From Ensifer adhaerens (GTDB lineage: Bacteria; Pseudomonadota; Alphaproteobacteria; Rhizobiales; Rhizobiaceae), in contig NZ_CP118610.1 in assembly GCF_028993555.1 (NCBI RefSeq), forward strand, positions 496,001 to 560,000: a DNA stretch of 64,000 nucleotides. Direction: 5' to 3'. This document shows, piece after piece, positions 26,709 through 36,735 of the stretch. The notes under the pieces are model-generated. The model did not search any database and had not been told where the DNA came from. It saw only the letters and a program-made list of their open reading frames with translations. Both the position numbers and the translations under genes were made by a program. The number at the start of each line of letters is the position of its first letter. Position 1 is the first letter of the stretch.

Positions 26709-27665
26709 ATGACCACTCTGCCCGATCATATGAACCCGAAGCGCTCGTTTCAGGCCCTGATCCTGACTTTGCACAACTACTGGGCCGACAAGGGTTGTGC
26801 CGTCCTGCAGCCCTACGACATGGAAGTGGGCGCCGGCACCTTCCACCCGGCAACGACCCTGCGCGCGCTTGGTCCGCGCCCCTGGCGCGCAGCCTATGTG
26901 CAGCCGTCACGCCGCCCGACGGACGGCCGCTATGGCGAAAACCCCAACCGCCTTCAGCACTACTATCAGTACCAGGTGCTCCTGAAGCCGAACCCGTCCA
27001 ACCTGCAGGAGCTCTATCTCGGCTCGCTCGAGGCGATCGGCCTCGATCCGCTGCTGCACGACATCCGTTTCGTCGAGGACGATTGGGAAAGCCCGACACT
27101 CGGCGCCTGGGGCCTCGGCTGGGAATGCTGGTGCGACGGCATGGAAGTGTCGCAGTTCACCTATTTCCAGCAGGTTTGCGGCATCGAATGCTCGCCGGTC
27201 TCCGGTGAACTGACCTATGGTCTCGAGCGTCTCGCCATGTACGTCCAGGGCGTCGACAACGTCTACGATCTGAACTTCAACGGCCGCGAAGGTGCGGATA
27301 AGATCAGCTATGGTGACGTCTTCCTGCAGGCCGAGCAGGAATATTCGCGTTACAATTTCGAATACGCCAACACCGCCGTGCTGCATCAGCACTTCATCGA
27401 TGCGGAGGCCGAGTGCCAGGCGTTGCTGGCAGCCGGCGCACCGGGCGACCACAGCAACAACCGCCTGCACAAGTGCGTATTCCCCGCCTATGACCAGTGC
27501 ATCAAGGCGAGCCATGTGTTCAACCTGCTCGATGCCCGCGGCGTGATCTCGGTTACCGAACGCCAGAGCTATATCCTGCGCGTCCGCACGCTGGCAAAGG
27601 CTTGCGGCGAGGCCTTCCTCCTGACCGACGCGGGCGGCGCCAACCTCAACCAGGATGCCGCTTGA
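26709..27665 (+). CDS. glyQ: Glycyl-tRNA synthetase alpha subunit
   Basis: 318 residues with the class II catalytic core of the alpha2beta2 enzyme: [37 protein letters not shown], and [14 protein letters not shown]. It activates glycine. ATG at 26709 gives a short [13 protein letters not shown] leader; ATG at 26730 is possible. The beta subunit gene lies 5.1 kb away on the same strand. Its stop overlaps the next gene's TTG start. Confidence 0.95.
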   Translation: MTTLPDHMNPKRSFQALILTLHNYWADKGCAVLQPYDMEVGAGTFHPATTLRALGPRPWRAAYVQPSRRPTDGRYGENPNRLQHYYQYQVLLKPNPSNLQELYLGSLEAIGLDPLLHDIRFVEDDWESPTLGAWGLGWECWCDGMEVSQFTYFQQVCGIECSPVSGELTYGLERLAMYVQGVDNVYDLNFNGREGADKISYGDVFLQAEQEYSRYNFEYANTAVLHQHFIDAEAECQALLAAGAPGDHSNNRLHKCVFPAYDQCIKASHVFNLLDARGVISVTERQSYILRVRTLAKACGEAFLLTDAGGANLNQDAA

Positions 27666-28213
27666 CCGAGCAAGCCCCGAGCCTTGTCGTTCACATCAAC
27701 GGCTGGCCGGGCTCGGGCAAGCTGACGATCGCGCGCCATCTGGCCGAGAGGCTCGGCGCGCGATTGGCCGACAATCACACGCTGATCAATCCGGCAGAGG
27801 CGCTGTTTGAGCGCGGCAATCCGCTTTATCGCTCGTTGCGCGCCGCGATCCGCGAGAGCGTTTTCGAGCATCTGGTGAAGGCGTCGGCCGAACAATCTTT
27901 CGTCTTCACCGATGCGCTCTCGGATGACGCAGCCGACGCGCGCGCCTTCCAGGATTGTGCCGAACTCGCGCGACGACGCGGCGCCCGCTTCGTCGCCGTC
28001 GTCATGGATTGCGATGTCGAGGAAAATCTGAAGCGGCTGACACGGGCCGGACGGTCAAAGCAACACAAGCTCACCGATCCCGCGATCCTTCTTGACCTTA
28101 GAGCCAAACACCGATTGCTGCGGGGTAATGGTGATGCGGTTATCGAGATCGATGTGACGAGGCTTGGCGCCAATGAGGCGGCCGATCTAATCGCTGACGG
28201 CATCCTTGCTTGA
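27662..28213 (+). CDS. P-loop nucleoside/shikimate-kinase-like protein
   Basis: 183 residues with Walker [13 protein letters not shown] near the N-terminus and an adenylate-kinase-like fold with an Arg-rich lid ([17 protein letters not shown]). Substrate unknown. The start is a TTG overlapping the glyQ stop (TTGA), with AGGA 8 bp upstream; a longer reading inside glyQ in another frame is not credible. It is probably translationally coupled to glyQ. Confidence 0.72.
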   Translation: MTEQAPSLVVHINGWPGSGKLTIARHLAERLGARLADNHTLINPAEALFERGNPLYRSLRAAIRESVFEHLVKASAEQSFVFTDALSDDAADARAFQDCAELARRRGARFVAVVMDCDVEENLKRLTRAGRSKQHKLTDPAILLDLRAKHRLLRGNGDAVIEIDVTRLGANEAADLIADGILA

Positions 28214-28411
28214 TCAAAGAACCTTGACGATGACGGCGGCTGTGTTGGCCTGGTCGAGCGTCGGATACGCGCCTGTATAGATCTGGCCCGCATAGGTCTG
28301 GAGGGCGCGACGAACACCGACGGGCTTTTCCCCTGCGATGGAGACGTTCGCATAGGCAACGAAAAGCGCCGTGAAGGCGATTGCGTTGATGAGGGTTGCG
28401 AACGTTTTCAT
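28214..28411 (-). CDS. Small exported protein
   Basis: 65 residues with a clear signal peptide (LINAIAFTALFVAYANVSIA, cleavage about 26) and a mature part of about 39 residues (EKPVGVRRALQTYAGQIYTG...). AAGG lies just upstream of the ATG. It abuts the convergent kinase-like gene without a gap. No family recognised. Confidence 0.6.
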   Translation of the reverse strand: MKTFATLINAIAFTALFVAYANVSIAGEKPVGVRRALQTYAGQIYTGAYPTLDQANTAAVIVKVL

Positions 28412-28665
28412 GACCTTAGCTTCGTCTTCCAGGAGTTGCTCTCTGGATCGGAATATGGCTGAAGGTCAGCAATGCTGCCGTTCCCATTGGAACAGGGATT
28501 GGATGCTGCGCGCGAACACTGTGTTCACGAGAGAGACATGCGCATCTTCTCGGTTCGTAGCGACAGTTGGGGAGGAGTGCGTTTCTCCGCGAAATTGCGC
28601 TAGAAAGGCCTTTGCAGCTTGAAAGCCGGTGCTAATCTCTGCCGGGCAATTTTGGAGGGTACCCT

Positions 28666-29214
28666 ATGATCGGTCTGGCAATCGCCGTCGTCGTGATCCT
28701 GTATCTGGTTTTCGTCTATAACGGCCTGGTCAAGGCGCGGCAGATCGCCGAGGAAGCCTGGTCCGGCATCGACGTGCAGTTGAAGCGCCGCGCCGATCTC
28801 ATCCCCAACCTGATCGAGACGGTGAAGGGTTACGCCGCGCACGAAAAATCGACGTTCGAAGAGGTGATCGCCATGCGCAACCGGGCGCAGGCGGTGCCGG
28901 CGGGCGACGTCGAGGGACGCGCCCAGGCGGAAGGTGCGCTCTCTCAAGCGCTCGGCAAATTGTTCGCGCTTGCCGAGGCCTATCCGGATCTGAAGGCCAA
29001 CGAGAATTTCGCCGAACTGCAGCGCTCGCTGGAGGCGATCGAGGGCGAGATCCAGATGTCGCGCCGCTATTACAACGGTGCTGCCCGCGACCTCAACGTC
29101 AAGGTCGAAAGCTTCCCGTCGAACCTGATCGCCAACGCCTTCCGCTTCGTCAAGGCCGGCTATTTCGAGATCACCAACGAAGCTGATCGCGCGGTGCCGC
29201 AGGTCAAGTTCTGA
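28666..29214 (+). CDS. lemA: LemA family protein
   Basis: 182 residues: N-terminal membrane helix (IGLAIAVVVILYLVFVYNGLV) followed by the LemA helical domain with RRADLIPNLIETVKGYAAHE and NENFAELQRSLEAIEGEIQMSRRYYNGAARDLN. GGAGG ribosome site. LemA proteins are usually encoded directly next to a DUF2207 or TPM-domain gene; here aroA intervenes between it and the DUF2207 gene. Confidence 0.9.
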   Translation: MIGLAIAVVVILYLVFVYNGLVKARQIAEEAWSGIDVQLKRRADLIPNLIETVKGYAAHEKSTFEEVIAMRNRAQAVPAGDVEGRAQAEGALSQALGKLFALAEAYPDLKANENFAELQRSLEAIEGEIQMSRRYYNGAARDLNVKVESFPSNLIANAFRFVKAGYFEITNEADRAVPQVKF

Positions 29215-29302
29215 CCATTCCCCGTCGCGATCCCGATCGCTGCAAACCCTCCACGCCGCGGGCTCCCGCCGCGGCGCCCTTCGCATCAAGAGACCTCATT
29301 CG

Positions 29303-30574
29303 ATGACCACCGATAGCATGAAGAAGCTGACCATCCTGCCGACCGATCACCCGCTCCGCGGCAATGTCCGCCCGCCGGGCTCGAAGTCGATCACCAACCG
29401 CGCACTGCTGCTGGCCGGCCTTGCGAAAGGCACGAGCCGGTTGACGGGCGCGCTGAAGAGTGACGATACGCGCTACATGGCGGAAGCGTTGCGCGCGATG
29501 GGTGTCGAGGTCAGCGAGCCGGATGATACGACCTTCGTCGTCACCAGCACGGGCAAGCTGCTCCCGCCCGCCGCACCCTTGTTCCTCGGCAATGCCGGAA
29601 CGGCGACGCGCTTCCTGACGGCGGCGGCGGCCCTTGTCGATGGCACCGTTGTCGTCGATGGCGACCAGCACATGCGCAAGCGGCCGATCAAGCCGCTGGT
29701 CGAGGCACTCGGCACCCTCGGTGTCGAGGTTACCGCCGAAACCGGCTGCCCGCCGGTCACCGTTAAGGGCACGGGCGGCTTCCTGGCCGGCCGTGTCGTC
29801 ATCGACGCCGGTCTGTCCAGCCAATACGTTTCGGCGTTGCTGATGGCGGCACCTGGCGCGAAGGGGCCGGTCAGCATCGAGCTTGCCGGCGACGAAATCG
29901 GCGCACGCGGTTACATCGACCTGACGGTTGCCGCCATGCGCGCCTTCGGTGCCGAAGTCGAGCAGGTGAGCCCGTCGGTCTGGCAGGTTGCCCCGACCGG
30001 CTACAAAGCTGCCGACTATGTCATCGAGCCGGACGCTTCGGCTGCCACCTACCTCTGGGCGGCGGAAGTTCTGACCGGCGGCGCCATCGATCTCGGCGTT
30101 CCGGCAACGGCTTTCTCGCAGCCCGATGCGCGCGCCCATGCGGTAATCGCAAGCTTCCCGAATCTGCCCGCTGTCATTGATGGCTCGCAGATGCAGGACG
30201 CGATCCCGACGATCGCGGTGCTTGCCGCCTTCAACAACACGCCGGTTCGTTTCGTCGGTCTTGCCAACCTGCGGGTCAAGGAATGCGATCGCGTGCGCGC
30301 GCTGTCGCTGGGCCTGACCGCTATCCGTCCCGGCCTCGCACATGAGGAAGGTGACGATCTGATCGTCTCCTCCGATCCGGGCCTTGTCGGCCAGACCCTG
30401 CCAGCCTCGATTGACACCTTCGCCGATCATCGCATCGCCATGAGCTTTGCGCTTGCCGGCCTGAAGATCCACGGCATCACCATCGAGGATCCCGGCTGCG
30501 TCGCAAAAACCTACCCGGCCTATTGGGACGCGCTTGCATCCCTCGGCGTCGAATTCACCGGCGACCGGCCATGA
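29303..30574 (+). CDS. aroA: 3-phosphoshikimate 1-carboxyvinyltransferase (EPSP synthase), class I-like
   Basis: 423 residues. PEP/shikimate-binding PPGSKSITNRALLLAGL (K28), the LGNAGTATRFLTAAAAL loop (95-110), LRVKECDRVRAL and FADHRIAMSFAL are all present. It transfers the enolpyruvyl group of PEP to shikimate 3-phosphate in aromatic amino-acid synthesis. It aligns with E. coli-type enzymes rather than the class II form I recall as the usual rhizobial AroA, but the loop normally reading GTAMRP is GTATRF. It lies between lemA and the DUF2207 gene. Confidence 0.9.
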   Translation: MTTDSMKKLTILPTDHPLRGNVRPPGSKSITNRALLLAGLAKGTSRLTGALKSDDTRYMAEALRAMGVEVSEPDDTTFVVTSTGKLLPPAAPLFLGNAGTATRFLTAAAALVDGTVVVDGDQHMRKRPIKPLVEALGTLGVEVTAETGCPPVTVKGTGGFLAGRVVIDAGLSSQYVSALLMAAPGAKGPVSIELAGDEIGARGYIDLTVAAMRAFGAEVEQVSPSVWQVAPTGYKAADYVIEPDASAATYLWAAEVLTGGAIDLGVPATAFSQPDARAHAVIASFPNLPAVIDGSQMQDAIPTIAVLAAFNNTPVRFVGLANLRVKECDRVRALSLGLTAIRPGLAHEEGDDLIVSSDPGLVGQTLPASIDTFADHRIAMSFALAGLKIHGITIEDPGCVAKTYPAYWDALASLGVEFTGDRP

Positions 30575-30577
30575 TCG

Positions 30578-30627
30578 AGAGCGGGATGAGGAAAAGCGTA
30601 TGCGGTTTTCCGCCCGCATCCCGCTCT
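30578..30627. repeat. Intact dispersed palindromic repeat element
   Basis: Perfect 11-bp outer arms AGAGCGGGATG/CATCCCGCTCT enclose inner arms GGAAAA/TTTTCC around GCGTATGCGG. The whole folds as one long hairpin directly after the aroA stop. A degenerate copy is at 25315-25365. Typical of short rhizobial intergenic repeats; may end aroA transcription. Confidence 0.75.
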
Positions 30628-30689
30628 AACCTATCAAATCGCCGCGCTTTGACCCTCAACCGGAACTTGATCCTCCACCGGAAGAAAGC

Positions 30690-32639
30690 TTGATCCGCAT
30701 GGCTCGTCTCGCTGCCGCATTCACCGTTCTGGTTCTTTTGCTGGCGACGGCGGGCATCGGGCGGGCGGAGGAGGTCTTCTCCGCCTATCGCTCCGTCATC
30801 GATTTCGCCAAGGACGGCACGATGACGGTGACCGAGACGATCACCGCGACGGTCGAGGGCAACAAGATCCGCCGCGGCATCTATCGCGACCTGCCCTTGA
30901 CCTTCACCGATGCGAAGGGCAAGCGCAGCAAGGTGGACTTCAAGCTGCTTTCGGTCGAGCGCGACGGCGAGGAAGAGCCTTACCGCACTGAATCTATCAG
31001 CGGCGGGATCCGCATCTATACCGGTTCGGCCGAGGTTTTTCTGGAGCCAGGCGAGCACACCTTCCAGTTCACCTATGAGACCGGCCGTCAGATCCGCTTC
31101 TTCGACGACCACGACGAACTCTATTGGAACGTCACCGGCACCGAATGGGACTTCCCGATCGACGAGGCAAGCGCCACCGTGACGCTGCCGGAGGGCGTGA
31201 GGGCCGAAGCGCTTGATTACTTCACCGGTGGCTATGGCGCGACCGGCAAGGACGCCCGCGCGTCGCGGGACGGCAGCGAGATCTTTTTCGCCACCACCCG
31301 CCGCCTCGACCCGCGAGAAGGGCTGACCATCGCCATCAAGATGCCGAAGGGCAGCATCGACCGACCGACCTCCAACCAGGAGAACGCCTGGTGGCTGCGC
31401 GATCACCTCGCGCTCGTCATCGCCGGAGCCGGACTTGCCGTCGTGCTTCTTTACTATAGCCAGGCCTGGCTGCGGGTAGGGCGCGACCCGGACCGCGGCG
31501 TCATGGTGCCGCGCTGGGATCCGCCGGATGGGATTTCGCCGGCACTGGTAAACTACATCGACAACAAGGGTTTCTCCGGCGAAGGCTGGACGGCGCTTTC
31601 GGCAGCGGCACTGAACCTCGCGGTCAAGGGCCATGTGGTGCTCGAAGACCTGAAGAACGCCATCGTCATTGCCGCGACCGGCAGCAGGGGCGGCGAAAAG
31701 CTGCCGACGGGTGAGGCGGCTGTCATGAAGGCGGTCAACGCCGCCGGTGGCAAGCTCACCATCGACCGCGCTCATGGCACACGGGTTCAGGCGACCGGCG
31801 CTGATTTCCGCAATGCCATGGAGCGCGAGCACCGCGGCAAGTACTACCACGCCAACAGTGGCTACATCGTTGCCGGCGCCATCCTGTCTGTGCTGGCAGT
31901 CGCGGCGGTGTTCATCTTCGGTGATCTCAGCGAGGACAGCCTTCCGCTGGTGATCGTTCCCGTTTTCATCGCCTTCTTCGTCTCGATCCTCGCGGTCTCC
32001 TTCGGCAAGTCGCTTCGCCGCGAGAAGAGCCTGATGAGCCGGATCATGTCGATCGTGGTGGTCGCCTTCATCGGCTTCGTCGCCTTCACGATCTTCTCGG
32101 CGATCCTCGCCGCCGTCTTCTATTCGGCGGCCGAGACGGACGAGCTTCCGTTGCTGTTCGTGATCGGCGCGATCGTGCTGGTCAATGTCCTGTTCTTCTT
32201 CCTGATGGGCGCGCCGACGCCGCTCGGAACGCGGATGATGGATGGCATCGACGGGCTCCGCCAATACATGACGCTTGCGGAGAAGGACCGGATGAACATG
32301 CAGGGTGCGCCCGAGATGTCACCCCGGCATTTCGAGACGCTGCTCCCCTATGCCGTGGCACTCGGCGTCGAAAAGCCCTGGACGGCGACCTTCGATCGCT
32401 GGTTGCTTGCGGCTGCAGCGGGAGCGGCGGCCGCGGCTGCCTATCAGCCGGGCTGGTATCACGGCGACAGTTTCGGCTCGAGCACCTTCGGCGATCGTAT
32501 CGGCGGATTTGCCGGTTCGATGGCCGAGACGATGACCTCTTCCCTGCCGCCCCCGCCCAAATCGTCATCGTCAGGGTTTTCGACCGGAGGCGGCTTCTCC
32601 GGCGGCGGCGGTGGTGGTGGCGGCGGCGGTGGTTGGTGA
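30690..32639 (+). CDS. DUF2207 family membrane protein
   Basis: 649 residues: signal peptide ([21 protein letters not shown]), a large periplasmic DUF2207 domain (about 27-235), one membrane helix ([17 protein letters not shown]), a cytoplasmic domain, three more membrane helices, and a C-terminus of almost pure glycine ending in Trp. Function unknown; often paired with lemA, which lies 1.5 kb upstream. TTG at 30690 has GGAAG 5 bp upstream; ATG at 30699 is the alternative start. Confidence 0.85.
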   Translation: MIRMARLAAAFTVLVLLLATAGIGRAEEVFSAYRSVIDFAKDGTMTVTETITATVEGNKIRRGIYRDLPLTFTDAKGKRSKVDFKLLSVERDGEEEPYRTESISGGIRIYTGSAEVFLEPGEHTFQFTYETGRQIRFFDDHDELYWNVTGTEWDFPIDEASATVTLPEGVRAEALDYFTGGYGATGKDARASRDGSEIFFATTRRLDPREGLTIAIKMPKGSIDRPTSNQENAWWLRDHLALVIAGAGLAVVLLYYSQAWLRVGRDPDRGVMVPRWDPPDGISPALVNYIDNKGFSGEGWTALSAAALNLAVKGHVVLEDLKNAIVIAATGSRGGEKLPTGEAAVMKAVNAAGGKLTIDRAHGTRVQATGADFRNAMEREHRGKYYHANSGYIVAGAILSVLAVAAVFIFGDLSEDSLPLVIVPVFIAFFVSILAVSFGKSLRREKSLMSRIMSIVVVAFIGFVAFTIFSAILAAVFYSAAETDELPLLFVIGAIVLVNVLFFFLMGAPTPLGTRMMDGIDGLRQYMTLAEKDRMNMQGAPEMSPRHFETLLPYAVALGVEKPWTATFDRWLLAAAAGAAAAAAYQPGWYHGDSFGSSTFGDRIGGFAGSMAETMTSSLPPPPKSSSSGFSTGGGFSGGGGGGGGGGGW

Positions 32640-32749
32640 ATCGGCCGCGGTCGCGCATAGAAAGCCAAATTCATCGCAGCGCTTGGTGACAATCTTGCCA
32701 GAGATTGCTAAGTCCGCCGCAACCGTCAGGAACAGAAAAAGTCGCTCCC

Positions 32750-34915
32750 ATGCCCGATCTTCTTATCGAACTCCGCTCCGAGGAAATTCCTGCCCGCCTG
32801 CAGCGCAAGGCGGCCGGCGACCTCAAGAAGCTGCTGACAGATGCTCTGGTCGAGGCGGGCTTGACCTATGAGGGGGCGCGCGAATACTGGACGCCGCGCC
32901 GGTTGACGCTCGATATCCGTGGCCTCAACGCCCGCTCCGCCGATATCCGCGAAGAGCGCAAGGGCCCGCGCACCGACGCCAACGAGAAGGCGATCGAAGG
33001 TTTCCTGCGCGGCGCCGGCCTCGCCTCGATCAGCGAGGCGCATGTCCACAACGATCCGAAGAAGGGCGATTTCTACGTCGCCCATATCGTCAAGCCGGGC
33101 CGTCCGGCCGAAGAGATCATCGCCGAGGCGATGCCGGGCATCATCCGCAACTTCCCCTGGCCGAAGCCGATGCGCTCCGGCGTGGCGTCGGCAAAGCCCG
33201 GTGCGCTTCGCTGGGTCCGCCCGCTGCAGTCGATCGTCTGCACCTTCGGCTCGGAAACCGAGGAAACCCATGTGATCCCGTTCGAAGTCGACGGCATCGT
33301 CGCCTCGAACGTCACCTACGGTCATCGCTTCCACGCGCCGGAGGCGATTACGGTTCGCCGCTTTGCCGACTATGCTGAAAAGCTCGAAAAGGCGAAGGTC
33401 GTTCTCGATGGCGAGCGCCGCAAGGAGATGATCCTTGCCGATGCACGCAACGTCGCCTTTGCCAATGGCCTGGAGCTCGTCGAGGACGAGGGGCTCCTCG
33501 ACGAGGTTTCCGGCCTCGTCGAATGGCCGCAGGTGCTGATGGGCAGCTTCGAAGATGCCTATCTCCAAATTCCCTCGGAAATCATCCGACTGACCATCAA
33601 GACCAACCAGAAGTGCTTCGTTACCCGCGCTCCGGGCGCCGAGACTCTTTCCAACAAGTTCATCCTCGTCTCGAACATCGAGGCGAAGGACGGTGGCAAG
33701 GAGATCGTGCACGGCAATGGCAAGGTCGTGCGTGCGCGCCTTTCGGACGCCGCCCATTTCTGGCACCGCGACCAGGGCAACCTGCCCGATCTCGAGACGC
33801 TCGAAGCTTCCGCAAAGAAGTTCGCTCTGGATCTCGATAAGCCGCTCGACCAGCGCATGGCCAAGCTCGACGCGCTGAACGTCACGTTCCACGCCAAGCT
33901 CGGCACGCAGGGCGAGCGCGTCGCCCGCATCCGGGCGCTGGCAGGAGAACTTGCCAAGGTCACCGGTGCCGACCAGAAGCTCGTCGATCGTGCCGCGGTG
34001 CTGGCCAAGGCTGATCTGCGCACCGAGGCTGTTGGCGAATTCCCCGAGCTTCAGGGCATCATGGGTCACAAATACGCGCTGCTTCAGGGTGAGGAGCAGG
34101 CTGTCGCCGATGCACTCGAGGATCACTACAAGCCGCAGGGCCCGTCCGACCGCGTACCGACCGATCCGGTGGCGGTAACGGTGGCGCTTGCCGACAAGCT
34201 CGACACGCTGGTCGGCTTCTGGGCGATCGACGAAAAGCCGACCGGCTCCAAAGACCCTTACGCGCTTCGCCGCGCGGCGCTCGGTGTCATCCGGCTGATC
34301 CTGGAAGGCAAGGCGCGCCTGGCACTGCTCCCGGCCTTCGAAGCCGCGCTCGTTGCTCTGCGCGCACAGAAGCCAGCCCTGGCGGACGACGTTTCCGCCG
34401 ATCTGCTTTCCTTCTTCCATGATCGCCTCAAGGTCTATCTGCGCGATCTCGGCGCCCGTCACGACCTGATCGACGCGGTGGTAACGCCCGATGCCGACGA
34501 CCTATTGATGATTGCCCGCCGCGTCGAGGCGCTGACGGCCTTCATCACCGACGAGGAGGGCCGCAACCTCCTCGCCGGCACCAAGCGCGCCACCCAGATC
34601 CTCGCCGCCGAAGAGAAGAAGGGAACGACCGTCGCCGACGCTGTCGATGCCGGCCTTTTCCGTCTCGACGCCGAAAAGGCCCTGCACCAGGCCGTCGAGG
34701 TCGGCTCGGGCGAAGCGCGCAACGCTATCGCCAAGGAAGACTTCCGCTCGGCGATGGAAGCGCTGGCCAAGCTGCGCCAGCCGGTCGACCAGTTCTTCAA
34801 CGATGTTCTTGTCAATGACGACGATGCCGCGATCCGTGCGAACCGCCTGGCACTGCTTGGCCTGATCCGTTCGGCAACCGGCACGGTTGCCGATTTCTCA
34901 AAGATTGCGGGCTAA
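32750..34915 (+). CDS. glyS: Glycyl-tRNA synthetase beta subunit
   Basis: 721 residues. Begins [20 protein letters not shown], the conserved beta-subunit N-terminus, and contains [23 protein letters not shown] and the [16 protein letters not shown] motif, with the C-terminal anticodon-binding-like domain. It recognises tRNA-Gly together with GlyQ. The in-frame Met at 32705 gives a leader without family similarity. Confidence 0.95.
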   Translation: MPDLLIELRSEEIPARLQRKAAGDLKKLLTDALVEAGLTYEGAREYWTPRRLTLDIRGLNARSADIREERKGPRTDANEKAIEGFLRGAGLASISEAHVHNDPKKGDFYVAHIVKPGRPAEEIIAEAMPGIIRNFPWPKPMRSGVASAKPGALRWVRPLQSIVCTFGSETEETHVIPFEVDGIVASNVTYGHRFHAPEAITVRRFADYAEKLEKAKVVLDGERRKEMILADARNVAFANGLELVEDEGLLDEVSGLVEWPQVLMGSFEDAYLQIPSEIIRLTIKTNQKCFVTRAPGAETLSNKFILVSNIEAKDGGKEIVHGNGKVVRARLSDAAHFWHRDQGNLPDLETLEASAKKFALDLDKPLDQRMAKLDALNVTFHAKLGTQGERVARIRALAGELAKVTGADQKLVDRAAVLAKADLRTEAVGEFPELQGIMGHKYALLQGEEQAVADALEDHYKPQGPSDRVPTDPVAVTVALADKLDTLVGFWAIDEKPTGSKDPYALRRAALGVIRLILEGKARLALLPAFEAALVALRAQKPALADDVSADLLSFFHDRLKVYLRDLGARHDLIDAVVTPDADDLLMIARRVEALTAFITDEEGRNLLAGTKRATQILAAEEKKGTTVADAVDAGLFRLDAEKALHQAVEVGSGEARNAIAKEDFRSAMEALAKLRQPVDQFFNDVLVNDDDAAIRANRLALLGLIRSATGTVADFSKIAG

Positions 34916-35005
34916 GACAGAGATGCTTGCCGCCGGTTCGCTGGCGGCATCGGCCGTTCCTCACGCACAAACGTTCAAGCTGGTTGCGAGCGTGCGCCCT
35001 ATATC

Positions 35006-35032
35006 CTGTCTCCATCATCAAGATGGAGACAG
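35006..35032 (+). promoter_or_regulatory. Perfect 11-bp palindrome over the start region of the cupin gene
   Basis: CTGTCTCCATC - ATCAA - GATGGAGACAG. A CTATAT -10 box at 34999-35004 puts the transcription start near 35011, inside the left arm, and the ribosome site GGAGA (35025-35029) is inside the right arm, 6 bp before the ATG at 35036. An operator for a repressor is the likeliest reading; RNA hairpin control is possible if the transcript starts farther upstream. Confidence 0.6.
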
Positions 35033-35035
35033 CCG

Positions 35036-35416
35036 ATGGATACCGCGACGAAGACCCACAAGCCGATCAATTTCGCCGAAAAGCTCTCGCTCTTCAGCGA
35101 CCAGTGGCAACCGCGCGTCATTGCCGAACTCAACGACTACCAGTTCAAGATCGTGCGCATCGAAGGCGACTTCATCTGGCACGATCACAAGGATACCGAT
35201 GAGGCCTTCATCGTACTTGAAGGTTCGCTGCGCATCGATTTCCGCGATGGCTCGGTGACGCTTGGACCAGGAGAAATGTACGTCGTGCCGAAGGGCATCG
35301 AACACAAGCCCTGTGCGGAACGCGAGGTGAAGATGCTGCTGATCGAACCGCGCGGCACTCTCAATACCGGCCATGAAGGTGGCGAACGCACTGCGGAAAA
35401 CGATCGCTGGATCTGA
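35036..35416 (+). CDS. Small cupin-domain protein
   Basis: 126 residues forming one cupin barrel: WHDHKDTDEAFIVLEGSLRIDF is motif 1 with the His-x-His and Glu metal ligands, and GEMYVVPKGIEHKP is motif 2 with the last His. Such stand-alone cupins bind a metal and can be isomerases or sensors; role unknown. Tightly regulated by sequence context: a perfect palindrome covers its promoter and ribosome site. DUF523 gene follows 65 bp later. Confidence 0.85.
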   Translation: MDTATKTHKPINFAEKLSLFSDQWQPRVIAELNDYQFKIVRIEGDFIWHDHKDTDEAFIVLEGSLRIDFRDGSVTLGPGEMYVVPKGIEHKPCAEREVKMLLIEPRGTLNTGHEGGERTAENDRWI

Positions 35417-35481
35417 GGCGCGCGGCTGCCGGCGTCACGATCATGCTTGAAGGGAGCGAGACCTCGGAGTAGGAGGGGCGC

Positions 35482-35985
35482 ATGCCCGCAAAAATCCTCG
35501 TCAGCGCCTGCCTCATGGGCCATGCCGTACGCTACGACGGCCAGTCGAAGCCGCTCGTTCATCCGGCGATCGAACGCTGGCGCGCCGAAGGCCGCCTCGT
35601 GACCATCTGCCTGGAAATGTCTGCCGGCATGCCGGTACCGCGCCCGCCGGCAGAGATCGCCGGCGGCGCCGTCGGCAACGACGTTCTGGCAGGCAGCGCG
35701 AGGGTGGTGGAGATCAACGGCCGCGATGTTACCGAAGGTTTCGTACGAGCCGCCGAAAACGCGCTTTCGCTTGCGAGGGAAACCGGCTGTCACTTCGCCC
35801 TGCTGATCGACGGAAGTCCGTCCTGCGGATCCGGTTTCGTCTATGACGGAAGCTTTTCCGGCGCGCGTCATCCGGGCGAGGGGGTGACGGCAGCCTTGCT
35901 CGCCGGCAATGGCATCGAAGTCTATTCGGACAGGCAGATCGACGCGCTGGTCGCGCGGATCGAAGAATTGGAAGGCCCTCAATAA
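35482..35985 (+). CDS. DUF523 family protein
   Basis: 167 residues with the family markers VSACLMGHAVRYDG at the N-terminus and DGSPSCGSGFVYDG, both holding conserved cysteines. DUF523 proteins are widespread with no firmly known reaction. Purine-rich ribosome site GTAGGAGG. Likely cotranscribed with the cupin gene and closed by the hairpin at 35987-36019. Confidence 0.85.
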   Translation: MPAKILVSACLMGHAVRYDGQSKPLVHPAIERWRAEGRLVTICLEMSAGMPVPRPPAEIAGGAVGNDVLAGSARVVEINGRDVTEGFVRAAENALSLARETGCHFALLIDGSPSCGSGFVYDGSFSGARHPGEGVTAALLAGNGIEVYSDRQIDALVARIEELEGPQ

Positions 35986-35986
35986 A

Positions 35987-36019
35987 GATTACGCCCCTGC
36001 TTCTCTCAGGGGCGCAATC
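35987..36019. terminator. Bidirectional terminator between DUF523 and the HPE1-like gene
   Basis: CGCCCCTG (35992-35999) pairs with CAGGGGCG (36007-36014), extended by flanking GATT/AATC. It lies between convergent genes. Confidence 0.7.
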
Positions 36020-36099
36020 TCTCGCTGTGCAGCGAAACGCCCGTCAGCCTTGTATGCAGGGGACGGCTGAGCGGGGCAGGGAACTTTCCCGATAGGAGA

Positions 36100-36627
36100 T
36101 CAGTCTAACCGAAGTTCGAGGGTAGACGGATCAAATTGCTGTGAGCCGTCTTTGGTTGGCTGTGCAGCCGCGCCGCCCATGGAGGCGCCGATCGGCGTGA
36201 CCGCGGCGGTCTTTGCGGTCTGGTCGATCGCGATCAATTTCGCGTCGTCCGCGACCGGGTTCTGGTCGTCGGTGTTCGTCGAGACGACGACTGTCGGCGA
36301 GGCATCGCCGTCGGCGGCGGCGGCCTTGATGATCTCCTGCGAGGGCTTGCTGACGAAAACAACCGGTGAGCCACCGAGCCAGGCCTCGGTGCGCACCATC
36401 TTCATCTCGCCGTTGATCTTCTTGAGCTCGATCGTTTCGTCGCCTGCAGCGATCGTCGGCACCACATAGGTCACCTTCTTCTTCGATTGAAGCGGCGGGC
36501 ACGCGGCGCAAGAGACCGTGGCAACGCTGGCGTTGTCGGTCGTGCCGGACGCGAGCGCCTCGATCGACGATGCCGCTGCGTTGCCGGCGGCAAGGCCAAG
36601 GACGGTGGTGATCAGCAACAGGCGCAT
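36100..36627 (-). CDS. Exported protein with CxxC motif (HPE1-like, tentative)
   Basis: 175 residues: signal peptide (MRLLLITTVLGLAAGNAAA), a mature N-terminus with CAAC (VSCAACPPLQSKKKVTY), then a compact region (TEAWLGGSPVVFVSKP) and a low-complexity Ala/Thr/Asp-rich C-terminus. From memory this resembles proteins annotated as plant-virulence HPE1-like in rhizobia and agrobacteria; I cannot verify it. The convergent DUF523 gene is separated by a terminator hairpin. Confidence 0.65.
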   Translation of the reverse strand: MRLLLITTVLGLAAGNAAASSIEALASGTTDNASVATVSCAACPPLQSKKKVTYVVPTIAAGDETIELKKINGEMKMVRTEAWLGGSPVVFVSKPSQEIIKAAAADGDASPTVVVSTNTDDQNPVADDAKLIAIDQTAKTAAVTPIGASMGGAAAQPTKDGSQQFDPSTLELRLD

Positions 36628-36735
36628 ACGCTTTCTCCCGCAATTGTTAGCGGCGAGAATATGCGCCCTCCCTTACTTTCCCGTCAGGAGAATTGGTAAA
36701 AATAGAATGATCCTGGAACGCGGTTCTGTTCCGGA

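Noticed and set aside
30555..34462. Long minus-strand open frames (569 and 578 codons) opposite the DUF2207 and glyS genes
   Set aside because: Shadow frames: no motifs, very His/Arg/Asp-rich composition, no ribosome sites, and the plus-strand genes are well-defined families.
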